Shown here: in pieces, positions 23,614 to 36,184 of the stretch
Layout: every line of letters starts with the position of its first letter
How positions within the stretch are numbered: position 1 is the first letter of the stretch
Assembly (NCBI RefSeq): GCF_000220395.1
Contig: NW_004085907.1
Coordinates: 1 to 42,170 of the forward strand
Length of the DNA: 42,170 nt
Origin: Ichthyophthirius multifiliis
Lineage: Eukaryota; Ciliophora; Oligohymenophorea; Hymenostomatida
Direction: 5' to 3'
Position numbers and translations under genes: made by a program
Notes under the pieces: model-generated
What the model saw: the letters and a program-made list of their open reading frames with translations, nothing else
Told to the model about the DNA's origin: nothing
Database searches by the model: none

Positions 23614-26600
23614 TCACTTTTTATTTTTTAAATATTAAGTAAAGTAAGGATTCTAGTAGATTAGGTTAATATTAAACAATGTTAAATAAAGTCTATATTA
23701 ATATAATTATTTTTTAAAATTTCTATACATATTAGTCCAAAAAACAAAAAAAATAATTATAATAATAACTAATTACTATCCAAATAAATACTATTAAATT
23801 AAATAAAAAAGCTTATATTAATCTGTTTATAATTAAAATAAATAATTCTCCAAACCAGTCACAACATCAGAAACAAAATCTAATAATTAATTTAATTTAA
23901 TAATATCATAATATTTCTTTTCAAATTTAATTTTGTTGATAATATTTACTTAACTTTCATTATACAAATTATTCAAATCTAAAAAATAATCAAAAAAATA
24001 TTTAAAAGAAATCACCAAACCATTTTTAAATAAATCTTAGCATTATGAATCTTTAATCCTTTCAGGAAAATATTAAATAAATGCTTATACTGTTTCACAA
24101 ATATTACCTTAAAGTATATTTATATAAAAATCTTAATAATTATTCATATCGCTTATTTGATTTGATTTATTAGTCAAATAAACAAGACTTTCTTATAATT
24201 TTGTTATATTTTTATTAGAACTTATAATTAAATCAATATATTTATATTATAAAGGTTAAGTCTATTTTAAATTGTTCATAACTAAAGTATTAAAAGACAT
24301 AGACTCATAAATTTAAGTCAAAATAAAATATATATCAGATTTCAAAAGTAAAATATCCGTACTATTTTTTTTAAAATACCATAATTGAAAAGTATTTAAA
24401 GTAGGTTAAATTATAATACATAAAAGAGCAATAAATCCTAAAAAGTTTAACTTTAAATTAAACCTGGGTAATTTATCAAAAATAGGTATAAAATGTTAAA
24501 ATTAAATTATATTATTTTCAATTTATTTTTTATTATTCTACATTTATTAAATACAGCTTTAAAATTTAATAATTTATTATTAAATTAATTCATTTTAAAA
24601 AGTTCCAAAAAGTTTAAGTATTTTTTCTTTTCGACTCTAAACATTATAATTTAAAGGAATAATGATAGAAATTAAAACCAAACTTAAAATAGAAATATAT
24701 AAAAAACTTTAATTTTATAAACTTTTTATTATTTCTAATTAGTCAGCTGACTAAGATTCGATTGCTGCTTAAAGACTTAAGACTTTTTATTTATAAAGTA
24801 TGATATTTTCTAAAATGAATATTTGAGTATTAAAGTTAATTTTATCATCATTTAATCTTAACATATTATTATTAACTATACTCATTAAATATACTAAAGA
24901 ATAATATAATCCCATTTAAATATATTATTAATTTTTTATATTATCTCTATTCTAAAGATAAGTATTTATTATTTGTATTTTTATTTATGATTCAATTAAC
25001 ATTATATAATAAGGTTATCTAGATTAATTATCATTAAGAATCTTTAAAAGCTTATCAATTATATCATCTTTGATAATATTTTGATTTTTTAGGAAATAAC
25101 TTTTTAAATATTATATGTTTTCATTCAATAAATTAAACATATCAGAATCTAAGCTAATTAAATTAATATTTTTATTAAAAATTAATAAGTCTTAATAAAT
25201 ATCGATTGACCATGTAGATTTTTATATATAAGAATTATAATTATTAAGATTGACTAAATTATTTATATGTAAAAAACTTATAAAAAAAAAAAGTATAAAA
25301 AATGAAATAAACCCTATATGTTTCATTAGAATTAATTTAGTTGATACTTATTTATTTAATATTTTATTTTTAATATCTTATTATTATTTCTTTTTTATTA
25401 AAAATGAATAATTTTTTTTTCTTCTTCCGTTTTTTCTTACTACAATGAAATATCCTTTGATATTGATTTTATTTTATCTGTAGAACCGAATGTCTAATCT
25501 TTCTTATTTTTTATTATAGAATTATCAGAAACCCTTTTTTTTTATGATTTTTTTGATGTCGATGTGTATGTTAGAGTTTTATCATAAGACGTATTAGCAT
25601 TTTTTATTGAAAATATTTCTAATTAAACAAATTCATTATTTAATACAGAATACATAGCTTTCTTACGATATTAAATCTAAAAATTCATATAAAAGTTTCT
25701 TGAATAACCTAAATATTTTTCAATATTTTATTGTGAAGCTAAATTTTTTAAACTGATTTGGGAAACTATAATAATATGGCTTGTATAAATAAGATTTTCA
25801 TTTTCATTTTCATTAATAACATCATTTATATAAGGCATAATTAATTTTAAATTAATTTATTTTAAATCATCTATATAAAGTAAGTAAAATAATAATATAA
25901 TTATATATATATATATATATATATATTTATTACTCGAATTCTTACATATTTTATAAAAAATAGTATTGTAAATATCCTCAGTAACTGATATAATTTATGC
26001 TTATTTATTTATTAGAATATATTCAAAACTATTATCTTTTTAAATTGCACAACACACCCCAAAATCATTTTCCAAAACTTGAAATTTTAATTTAATATTA
26101 AATGGTAATAAAAATCCATTTCCATTTTTTCCCAAAACAAATCTATCTCCTTTATATTGTTTTTTTTAAAAAATAAAAAAATAAAAAATAATATAAATAA
26201 AATATAATACCTTATTTAATAATTCGTAAACTAGGATCTTTTAAAAATTATTAAATAAAAACTTCATGATTTTTCTAAAATTCTTAAGGTAATAAATAAC
26301 TAATATTATTCCCTTAAATAAAACTATTTTTTATATTAAAAACTTTCTAGAAGCTTTAGCAAGCTTTTTTAATAATGCCATTAAATAAAACCAGAGAAAC
26401 ATAAAGTACACATTATTTTTTTCGATTTTAAAACAAAGTATTTTATAATGGATTTATTTGATTAAATTTTTAAAAATCCTTTATATTTAAATTTTGGAAT
26501 TCAACTGTTTATAAGTATATTTAAGAAAGTTAGATCAATTAAGTATTATTACTATTAAGTTTAAATAATTGATATATACTTTTTTTTATTTCTTATGTTT

Positions 26601-27145
26601 AATTAAATAATTAGATTATTTCTTATTAAAAATCTTAAAATTATATATATTTCTTAAACAAACTTTAATAAAAAAGGGATTTATCAATAAGTAATTATGT
26701 TAATTTTTATCTAAAAGTAATAATCTTTTAATCAAAATTTATAACATTAATCATTTAAAGTTATTAATTTTTAAAATTTAAATTTTCTAAAAATGAACTA
26801 AATTTCTTGTTTATTTTAATAATTAAAAGTTTAACTTATATACTTTAAACCAAATTTAATTATATAGAATTTAAATAATATATTAAACAATAAGTTTTTG
26901 GTATGACATTCATTACTTCCAATTAAAAATAAGAATAAATTATTAAAAATTAATTTCTTTATTTAATATTTTTTATTTATTAAGGAGCATTTTCAAAAAG
27001 ATCTTATAAATAAAACATAAAATATTTATATCTTTATTCACCACCAATAAATTATTTTTATAAATTATATTAATTATTTTACTATTAAATAAAGAAATAA
27101 TAAATTCATAAATAAAAAAAAATTAATTAATAAATGAATATATAA

Positions 27146-27181
<36 letters not shown>

Positions 27182-28392
27182 AATTTATTTTATTATTTTA
27201 TTTACACTATCAACTTGAAATTGTCTACAAAAACATCCGAAATTATCTATACTGCAATTAATTTTATGATTGATAAAAATGTTTTCATATACAACTCCTT
27301 ATAACTTATTCATATAATCCTCTAAATAATATTTTTAATTATTTACCATATATTTTACATAGCTATCTACTATATTAACTGGAACAAGCGCATATTCTTT
27401 TTAATTAATCATTTTTTAAAAAATTGATTTAGTTTAAAAATTATAAAAATAATATGCAAATTTCAAAATAATAGGAAACCCAAAAAGTATTGAATTTTCA
27501 ATATTGTTTATCTAAAATAAAGCCTTAAAAATAAATGTGATTAAAGATGTATATATTAAACATAATGTTTTAGCAAAATTAATAATTTGAATTTACTATT
27601 AAATAAATAGAAGATCTTTTAAATCTACAAAAAACTTAAAATTGAAATAAAAAAACATATAAATAATATGAAAAGTTCTATTTAAATATTATTTAAAAAT
27701 AACTATAAAAAACTATAATAAAAATCTAATTAATTCAAAATTGGAATATCTTTTTTATAAAAAATTCTAATTTTCAAATGAATAATCTACATCACTAGTA
27801 TTTATTATAATTCCTTTTTTATAAAATAAATAAATAAATATTTAATATCATATTTTTAACCTATAATTAATGATTAAATAATTCCTAAATAAGCAAAACA
27901 AACAAATAAATTTTAAGAATTTTTTTAAATAATTTTATTATTTACTTCTAAAATTAAATAAATTAAAAAACTGTTGTGAAAATTATAATATTCAGTTAAA
28001 AAGTTATAAAATATTTATTTTATACTATTTTTTATCTCAGGCTTTTTTTATTCAATATAATTATCAATTAAAATAAATATATATATAAAGCAATTTAAAC
28101 TTAAAAAAAATAAGCTTATAACTTTATATGAAAGATTAATATCGCCTATATAATAATCTATCAAAATCACAAGTTCGAACTAAGATAATTTATTAATATA
28201 ATAATCAATACCATTATTAACTTATATAAAACTATAATTGTTTAAAACAATCTATAATTCATAAAACATTTAAACAATTATGGCTGTATAAGCACTTAAT
28301 TTACTAACTTTTTTAAATTTTAAAATTCTTATTTGAATATTAGTATAAACAGTCTAAATCTTTTATTTTAAATTTTGTTTATATTAATACAT
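23614..28392 (-). CDS. Multi-pass transmembrane PAS-domain protein, ciliate TmcB-like family (copy B)
   Basis: Paralogue of the plus-strand copy A. Matching blocks: CVLYVSLVLFNGIIKKACQS with NISYLLPQEFQKNHEVFI (PAS); DRFVLGKNGNGFLLPFNIKL with DFGVCCAIQKDNSFEYILIN; LISIIIPLNYNV followed by KILKLFGTF (copy A: KLLFGTF-equivalent KLFGTF after IIPLNYN); and the end NLIYQNPYFTQYLKNKK before TGA 23614-23616. The 61-nt intron 26150-26210 interrupts the same codon as the 377-nt intron of copy A. The N-terminal start (ATG at 28390-28392) is the best available but the 5' exon structure from about 26500 to 28392 is not fully resolved; FELVILIDYYIGDI and ISLFFLSLNCFI mark N-terminal membrane segments. Sequence identity outside the blocks is low, so the duplication is old. 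Function is inferred only from the family. Confidence 0.72.
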
Positions 28393-28724
28393 ATTTATAA
28401 ATTGTGATTATAAAATATTATTATATAAAATTTGAGTAATTCAAATATATGCTTTTATTTTAATAAAAACCTTTAATCTTAATAAAATTTATTAAATATA
28501 AAAAAATAAAAGTTATATTAAAATATTAGTCAAATTGAATTACTTTTAAAATATAAATAAATCAATAATTAAATACGATACGATTATTGATATTTATAAT
28601 ATTTTTATATATTAATTCATTTTTTTAATTTTTTTTAAAAAAAAAAGATTAATAAAATTTATTTTATTATATTTACTTTTTTAAACTTAATTTTAAATGA
28701 AAATGTATTATTTTGATTTTTTTT

Positions 28725-28767
<43 letters not shown>

Positions 28768-28967
28768 TATTGTTAATTATTAATATTTATATCTTTAAAA
28801 TATTTATCTTTTATTAAAATTGTATTTTATATATTATTTTTAATATATACATATATATATATATAGAAATAAATGTTTTTTTTAATAAAAAAGTTAAAAT
28901 AAACAAAAATTATTAATAAAATTAATACAATATCCATAAATATGAAACATTTATTATATTATGTATT
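28393..28967. other. Intergenic between TRAPPC4 and PAS copy B
   Basis: Both neighbours are on the minus strand, so this holds the copy B promoter side. It contains poly(A/T) runs and (TA)n tracts at about 28739-28759 and 28850-28864. Nothing else is seen. Confidence 0.6.
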
Positions 28968-29429
28968 TCATTATTCAAATAACTCATTAATTTCTTTATC
29001 AAATTATTTATTTTTAATAGGTTAATCAATCTATTTATTATTAATATAAAAAAACAAATAAATCAACTTTATATTTTTTAGTATTTACAATGTAATTTGG
29101 ATCTTTTGAAACATTATCCGAATATATTTTATAAGCTTACTTTAAAATAAACATATTATCTTCTTATAAATTTGTCGGTGAAGAAACTAAAATAAACCTA
29201 TATTTTGAAAAAATAAAATAAAATAAAAACTAATTAATTTAAATATACCTAAGACCTGTTACTGCATGATAACATGATAATCTAAACCCTTCACTTAAAA
29301 TTGTATCTATTTTGAGCTATTTTTAATATTCATAATCATGTTTTACATCTTTTAATTGATTTTAAACATATTCCTTTATTAATATTTATGAAAAAAAAAA
29401 ATAATATATATATATATATATATTATATA

Positions 29430-29471
<42 letters not shown>

Positions 29472-29721
29472 GTTTACTGGCATTGTCGTTTATGATAAGA
29501 CATTAAGTGTATAAAATGTTGAGGCTGCATTTACTAATTCATCTATACCCATTTCTTTTTTAATATATTCTTTTTTGTAATATTAAATTATTTTATTTTT
29601 GTAATATTTGTTTAGTTTATATAATATTATAAAATTTTAAATTTATTACTTTATTATAAATAAGTTGTCCATGACTATTTATAATGAATAAAAAAAATAT
29701 TTGTTTCTCTTTGATAATCAT
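28968..29721 (-). CDS. TRAPPC4: TRAPPC4/Trs23 homologue (TRAPP tethering complex subunit)
   Basis: TRAPPC4 is a longin-type core subunit of TRAPP, the Rab1/Ypt1 exchange factor and vesicle tether. Seen: IFFLFIINSHGQLIYNK (first longin strand-turn-strand), ELVNAASTFYTLNVLSQTTM, then EGFRLSCYHAVTGLRFILVS, the family F-x-L-x-CY...TG-(I/L)-x-F block, AYKIYSDNVSKDPNY and LFIDQP. Introns 29374-29477 (104 nt), 29198-29248 (51 nt) and a candidate of only 25 nt (29031-29055) are consistent with one frame from 29552 to the TGA at 28968-28970. The join between the first exon (29650-29721) and the exon containing 29552 is not resolved: the available GT and AG give a frame offset of one, so either a splice site is missed or a base is wrong. 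It lacks the PDZ-like insert of the animal protein. Confidence 0.82.
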
Positions 29722-30869
29722 TTATATTAATTAAATTTTAGAAAAAAACTTTTTTTCTTCTTTTTTTAAGTTTATTTTTATAAATATATATAAAAAAAAA
29801 ATATTATTAAATTATTTTTGTAAATATAAAAAAGTAAAAAAATAATTAATTCAAATTTAATTCTTTATTTTTATAAATATTTAAGAATTTATTTCTTTAA
29901 ATTATTTATTATTATTTTCAAACTTTTTATTAGTGCCTTATAATATTAAGATTATTATATAATTCCTATTTCTTTATATTTAAATCAAATTAATAAGGCT
30001 TTCGATTTTACTAAGTATTTTATTTATTTTATATATTAGAAAAAACACTTATTAAAATCGCGTTATTCAACTAAATATTATGTTATTGTTCCAAAAATAC
30101 AAATGATCTTATGTTTGAGTTATTTATTTTATTTATACTTCATTTTTATACAACTATATATTATAGATTTGAAAATTCAACTAAATTATTTTTTTATTAA
30201 TATAAAGATCATAATTTTTAAATATCTATAAAATTACTAATATTTGCACTAAAAAATAAATATTGGTTAAAAATAGTGTTTTCTATATATTTTTTTTATA
30301 TATATATATAATGGATTAATAATATATTTATTATAGATTCTTATTATTTAATATTTTATTTTTAAAAAATAGTTAAATAAATATATTTTTATATTGATTA
30401 TTAATATAATTATTTATATATTAAATTTTAATATATTTCTTTTATTTTATTTATATACTAATATAAAATAATTATAATTATATAATTTTTTTTATAAAAA
30501 TATTATTATTACTCATTTTTTTTAATCTATTATTTTATTGATATAATTATATTTTTTAATAAGTTAATCTATAATTGCTTTGATTTTTTTAACTTTCAAA
30601 ATTTTTTTTTTTTTTTTTTTTAAGTATTGATTATTTTAAATTAATAATTTTAATTTTTTTATTTTATTAATTAAAAATATCATATTCCTAATTATTATTT
30701 AATAAAAAAATAATTTATTATTTAAATTTTTATAAACAAATAAATAAATAATTTATTTATTTATAATAACTATATATATTTTATTATAATTTTAAAAGAA
30801 TAAACAAATTAATAAAAACAATTAATAATTTAAATATATAAATATGTATTTTTTTTTATATATATATAA
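29722..30869. other. 1.1-kb stretch without a confident gene
   Basis: Very A/T-rich. A slightly more complex patch at about 29990-30190 (tcgcgttattcaac...) can be read as a hydrophobic frame on the plus strand or a mixed frame on the minus strand; neither has a start, a family signature or a clear TGA, so I call no gene. It should contain the TRAPPC4 promoter and the 3' end of the coiled-coil gene. Confidence 0.5.
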
Positions 30870-31948
30870 TCAATTAATTTCTTCTATATCATTGAAATTT
30901 GACATGAAAGATAGATTGTCTTCAATTATTATTTTATTATTTTATTTTTAAATTTAAGAACTTTATAATTTATTTGCTTTGGTGGTTAAACATTTATATT
31001 ATTATTTGTTATTATAGTTAATTTAATTTTATTATTTTAATTCTTTTTTTAAAATATTTTATTTTTAAAATTAAATATAATCTAATGGATTACTTATACT
31101 TCTTTTAGCTTTAAATATTTATTTTATTACTTATTTTATTCCTTATCTAATTTTCTCCTTTATATTTTTAGTAAAACCAATTTTTTATTGATTTTTTTTT
31201 TACATTACTATATTAATATAGATCTAATTATTTTAATATATATAAAAAATTAATATAATTTATATAACTTAATTCTACCTTTTGATATATTCTTTAAAAA
31301 ATTAATAGTTTATTTTTTATTTAAATTAATTTATTAAGTTCTATCCTATATTCCCTAATATTAATTTTATTCATTTAACTCCTATAATATATTATTAGTC
31401 TTAAAAGGCTTCGAAGTAGCAGGATGCTTATATAAGGAATCAGTCTTATTTTAAGAATTTATAATATTTAAAAAGTTTTTCGTATCGAAAAAATTTAAAG
31501 TTTCTTTATTTTTTGTTAATACTTTATTTATATGTATTATTGTTTTTTTCTCAAATTTAACTAATTAATACGATAAATCTTTATTTAATTAATATGATAC
31601 CTAATTTTATGTTTATTTTATAGGAAACTAAAATCTATTTATTTATATAGAAGTGTTTGAATTAGAATGTCTTTCTGATTATCTATTTATTTATTAAAAA
31701 TATTTTTTTATTTTTTTTAAAAAAAAACATCATTTAAATAGTTTATCCTTATTAAATTATAGAATTAAGGCAGAGTATTTTTTTTCCGCTTTTAGCATTC
31801 TCCATTAATTATTTATATATAGATTTGTAAAAATCTAGTTATTTTTTAAGCTATTAGTATTCTTCATTTTTTTAACTATTACTTAGTATCAAACTTTCAT
31901 TTATTTTACATAAATTACCATTTTCATTTTAAACTTTGTCTATCTTTA

Positions 31949-32024
<76 letters not shown>

Positions 32025-33290
32025 TTGAATAATTTATTCTATTATGTTTTTGAAAGTTTTACTTTTTATAAAAATTCTAAATTGGCTTTTTATTCTTTTT
32101 AGAAAAGTATTTTATAATTAGTTATTTATAGTTAAGTTTATTAAATATATTAGATTAATTAGTTTTTATTTTTTTATTTATAGATAACATTATAATCATT
32201 ATTATTATTATTTAATAATTATTATTATTCCTATATATCTTTTTTATTGGTTTAATAATAGTCCTAAATATATTTTTAACTTAAAAACAAATCTTCATCA
32301 TAATTGATATATTAATTATTTTCTTCTGATGCTTTTATATTTATGTATAAAAGAATATTCTTGATAATAAAATAGTTTACATTTTATTCTATTAAAATTA
32401 ACAGGATTTATAATGGTAGTTTTTAATTTATTAATTTCTAATTTTAATTGCTTTTTTGTTAAATTAATAAACTAATTTTAATTATATATATATATTAAAA
32501 TAAATACAATATTAAAAGCTTTGAATTCTTTAATTTAAAATATATAATTTTAATTTTCAATATGAATTTTTTTTAAAATCAATTTTAAATTTTCTATTTC
32601 ATTATACATTTTAATTTATTATTCATTAATATTTTGAATCTATTTTTTTTAATCCATAAAAAAAACTTCTTTCTTTTTTTTTAAAAAAATAAATAAACTT
32701 ACTTCTTTTATTTTAACTGTCACTTCTTTTTAATATTATGGCCTTTATTTTTATAATTCTTAAATGGTATATTCTTTGTCATGAATTGACCTTCTTAATT
32801 ATAAGACTTTATCTTCTAGTTCTTATATAATATCTCTTTAAAAATTTACATTTTGTTCATTTATTTATTCTTATATTAATACCTTATAAAAAATAAAAAT
32901 ATAAATAACAAAAAATAATAACTTTGCTTTAATATTAATTCCTTTCTTTTATAGAATCCTAAATTTAAATTAATAAAGAAATATTTTATGTTCGAATATC
33001 TTAAATTTATTTTTTCTTAGTTTTATATTCATTATTTAACGGATTTTCATTATATTGTTGATTAGTATTCTTATCTTATTGTAATTCTAATTAAAATGCT
33101 TCATAATTTAACTTCAAGGATTATTCTAAATAATTAATATAGTCTTAAAATTGTGAGTTTTCTTTTTATAGATTTTATATTTTCGATTTGTTACGAAATT
33201 GTTTCGTTAGGAATTCAAAAGCATTTATATATTTAGTTAAATTAATATATTTATTAATAAATTCAAAATAAATAATGTTTAAAAATATAA
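30870..33290 (-). CDS. Coiled-coil protein, unknown function (5' end uncertain)
   Basis: I do not recognise a family. Heptad-like, charge-rich stretches run through it: KIQNLQKENSQFQDYINYLE, ELEDKVLQLRRSIHDKEY followed by TIQELQKQ, LKANLEFL-type segments, KVQNENGNLCKINESLILSN, and QLKKQLDFYKSIYKQLMENA. The C-terminus (SFMSNFNDIEEIN) ends at TGA 30870-30872. Several introns are evident, including the one carrying the longest (TA)n tract of the window; it appears to run from a GT near 32068 to the AG at about 31942-31943. The first exon frame (AFEFLTKQFRNKS) is open upstream to about 33290 but has no in-frame ATG, so an upstream exon or another start is missing. It could be a cytoskeletal or basal-body scaffold, but that is only suggested by its coiled-coil nature. 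It is divergent from ATG5. Confidence 0.55.
31950..32021. repeat. (TA)36 microsatellite in an intron
   Basis: About 72 nt of uninterrupted alternating TA, the longest in the window. It lies in an intron of the coiled-coil gene, just upstream (in transcription) of a 3' splice site (ctaaag). Shorter tracts of the same kind lie at about 6592-6620, 11196-11265, 12831-12867, 19677-19706 and 29428-29464, mostly in introns. Confidence 0.9.
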
Positions 33291-33426
33291 TAAAATAACA
33301 TAAATATTTTAATGTAATTTAAAAAAAATACTAATATATATATATATATATATATAAATATATATATTATATATTATATATATATTAATTATAAATTCTT
33401 ATTATATACTTTAATATTTTTATAAT

Positions 33427-34295
33427 ATGGATAATGAAATAAAAGAATTAATATGGAATTAAAAAATAACTATAAAATTTATTTTAGATCCTAATAAAAT
33501 TGCAAATATTTAAAGCCCAATACCTTTAATAATTTATATTAAAAGAATTCATTATCCAATATTATATTTTAATTAAATACATCAATATTTTTTAAAATAC
33601 GCTCCAGTTCCTTTAAATGAACGTAATATATGGTTAGAATATAATTTAAACTTAATATAATGGAATATACCTTTTGGAGTATAATTAGATTTATATAAAA
33701 GAAGTTAAGATAAGGAAGAAGTATTATTAGAAATTATAGTACATTATGATAATTATATAAAAAAATAAGAATTGATTTAATTTAATATTGAAAATAATTT
33801 ATTTAATGAATGCGAAAAAATATATAAATTCAATTTAAAGGAAGCATTATGTATTAAAAATAAAAAAAAACTTGCATATTCTTTAATGGTTGATATAACA
33901 AATGATGAATGGAATTAAATGTGGAAATCTTTTATAAATTTAGATTTTAATGAATTCTATAATTAATTTTATAAATTTTGGGATTATAATACTTAAATTA
34001 ATTAAGAATTAGAAACACATGTCGCTTTTAGAATTTTTATTTAAAACAAACCAGGATAAATACAATTAGATGCCCATATTTAAAATGAATAAGATACTTT
34101 GGGAGATTTTTTAAGTTAATTTTTTCCTTCTTTAATTGAAAATTAAGAAACTTAATATCAGATTATTAATAAAAATATGAGTAAATCCGTATTATTTGTC
34201 ATGGGATTTATTGTGATTTTAATATGCCTCTTTTTTATTTTTATAAAAATATGCATTATCCAGATGGATGGGTATATATGTGTATTTTGTTTTGA
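33427..34295 (+). CDS. ATG5: ATG5 homologue (autophagy conjugation protein), apparent 1-nt frame offset near the end
   Basis: ATG5 is covalently joined to ATG12 and, with ATG16, directs ATG8 lipidation on the forming autophagosome. Recognised blocks: PIPLIIYIKRIHYPILYF, IWLEYNLNLIQWNIPFGVQL with DLY (the W-F-x-Y...L-x-WHYPIG-x-L-x-DL block), LLEIIVHYDNY, ECEKIYKFNLKEAL, QMWKSFINLDFNEF, AFRIFIQNKPGQIQ, DTLGDFLSQFFPSLI. After about 34160 the homologous end (ICHGIYCDFNMPLFYFYKNM then HYPDGWVYMCILF, stop 34293-34295) is in the -1 frame, as if one base were missing around 34161-34187. A 47-nt GT-AG intron (34115-34161) would also fix the frame but would remove the conserved FFPSLI. No other introns are seen. 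The conjugated lysine in animals lies near the middle; its counterpart cannot be assigned without an alignment. Confidence 0.88.
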
Positions 34296-34471
34296 AAAAT
34301 AAATAATTTTTTTTTATATCATAAAATGGATAAAATATACCTCTTTATTTTTATGACTTAAGCTTTAAACATATATAATATTTATTGCGCTTAAAAAAAA
34401 ATAAAATAAAAAAATTAACCCTTTTTTTTTTTTTTTTATTATTATTATTATTAAAAAAAATAAAAAAAAAT

Positions 34472-35347
34472 ATGGAAATTAGAGAAATGTAGTAATTAAT
34501 TTAATAAAAAAAAGAAAGCTTAAGAATTTAAATAAGAAAAAAAATATATAAAACAAACTAGACTAAAAAAGATTTAAATAAAATAACACAATTATATCAA
34601 ATATTTATTTTTCAGGAAACGAAAATGTAAATAAAATATTTCTTTTTTATTTAAAAAAAGAAATATAATTCCAAAGAAATACGAAGAAGAATTATAATAA
34701 CTTTATATAGACTTATCTGATAATGTTTTTGAGAAAAAATATCAAAATATAATCTATTGCCTTTAATAATTGTTTGCTTTTATAACAATTGACCACAATT
34801 TAATGAGTTTAAAAACACCTAAAATTATATAAAGTGGTTTGCTTGAAATTTTAGGTGATTTACTTGAATAAAAATATGATGATTAAGAAAACATATAAAA
34901 TATAACTCTTGAAATATTTGTTAATTTAACTACAGGGAGTGCACATTAAAATTAAAAAATATATGATATAGCTTTAAATTTTAAAATATTAAAATTTTTA
35001 GATTATATATCAAATAAAAATATTATTGATAGTGTATTTTATTTTTATTTAAAAAAAAAAAAAAAAAATTGTTTTAAAAGGCATTACATTTAATTGCCCA
35101 TTTTTTTTGTGATAAATTAATTGTATGTAAAAAATTAGTATATGAAGGTGTAGTTTAAAAATTAATTAATATACATATAAATAAAACCTTAGGAAATTAT
35201 TCAATAGAAAATATATAATATTATAAAACTTATGTTTGGACATTAAGTTGTATTTCTATTTTAGATGAAACTCCAATAGAATATGTAATATATGTTAATA
35301 ATTTTTATTTAATTTATCAATTATATATATATATAAATTTAATATAA

Positions 35348-35382
<35 letters not shown>

Positions 35383-36184
35383 GATTTCTAATTTATGTAA
35401 AATTGTAAATATTTTATTTTTAAACTGTTTTGATGAAGAATGTTGTTTTAATTTAATTTGTTTTTATAAAAATATTAGTTATTTTTAAAGCAAAAAATAA
35501 TTGAAATTACTTAATTTATATTGGTATGAAGAATTTAAACTCTATTTAATTAAAATACTTTCAAATTCTAATAATTCTTAAATTATTTGTTCTATTTTAT
35601 TATTAATTTCAAATTTATTTAGAATAGAAAGTTTATAATTAGAAATTTTTTAATTAAATATTACATAGGTTTTTATAGATTTATTTAAGAAATAATAAGA
35701 AAATATTTGTGCAGCTTTAAATTAAATCATTAAATAAATTTCAATAGAATTATTGATATAAAATTAAATCTTATTATAAATAAATGAGTAAGTTTAAAAA
35801 ACAAGTCATAAAGTAAAAATAATTATAAAAATTATATTACTTAATATTATATATTGAAAGATATAATTTTTAGGAATTTAATGTCTACGTGAAATTATAA
35901 ATAGAGATGTCGAAGAATAACTTATTTATAATTCATTTACAGTTTTAATTCAATCACTAAATATTAATATGTATGAAAAATGTATTTTCATTATTTTAGA
36001 TACTTTATTTGAATTAATTAATAAATTTAATCAAAATTAAGATTTTATAAATAACGTATGCATATTGTTTGAAAAAAATAACTTATTTAATTGCTTAGAT
36101 GAATTTTAGAATCATAAAAACATAGAAGTTTATGAAAGAGTTGTAGATTTTATAGAAAAGATATAATTTATATAAAATAAATGA
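34472..36184 (+). CDS. Divergent importin alpha (karyopherin alpha)
   Basis: Importin alpha binds nuclear localisation signals and pairs with importin beta through its IBB region. Introns 34627-34660 (34 nt), 35034-35080 (47), 35285-35383 (99) and 35792-35860 (69) leave exactly 488 codons (487 residues), close to the family's roughly 500. The N-terminus is basic and IBB-like (ESLRIQIRKKIYKTNQTKKD). ARM-repeat blocks: PKIIQSGLLEILGDLLE with LEIFVNLTTGS, ALHLIAHFFCDK, YVWTLSCIS...ISNLCKIVN (the WTLSNLCR block), and LGIQCLREII. The end, LDEFQNHKNIEVYERVVDFI, matches the family's final QNHEN-x-x-VY block. Many repeats lack the canonical W-x-x-x-N pair, so NLS binding may be changed. ATG5 ends only 176 nt upstream on the same strand. 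Confidence 0.82.

Noticed and set aside
34115-34161. 47-nt intron to repair the ATG5 frame
   Set aside because: It would remove FFPSLI, which matches the conserved ATG5 block; an indel is simpler.
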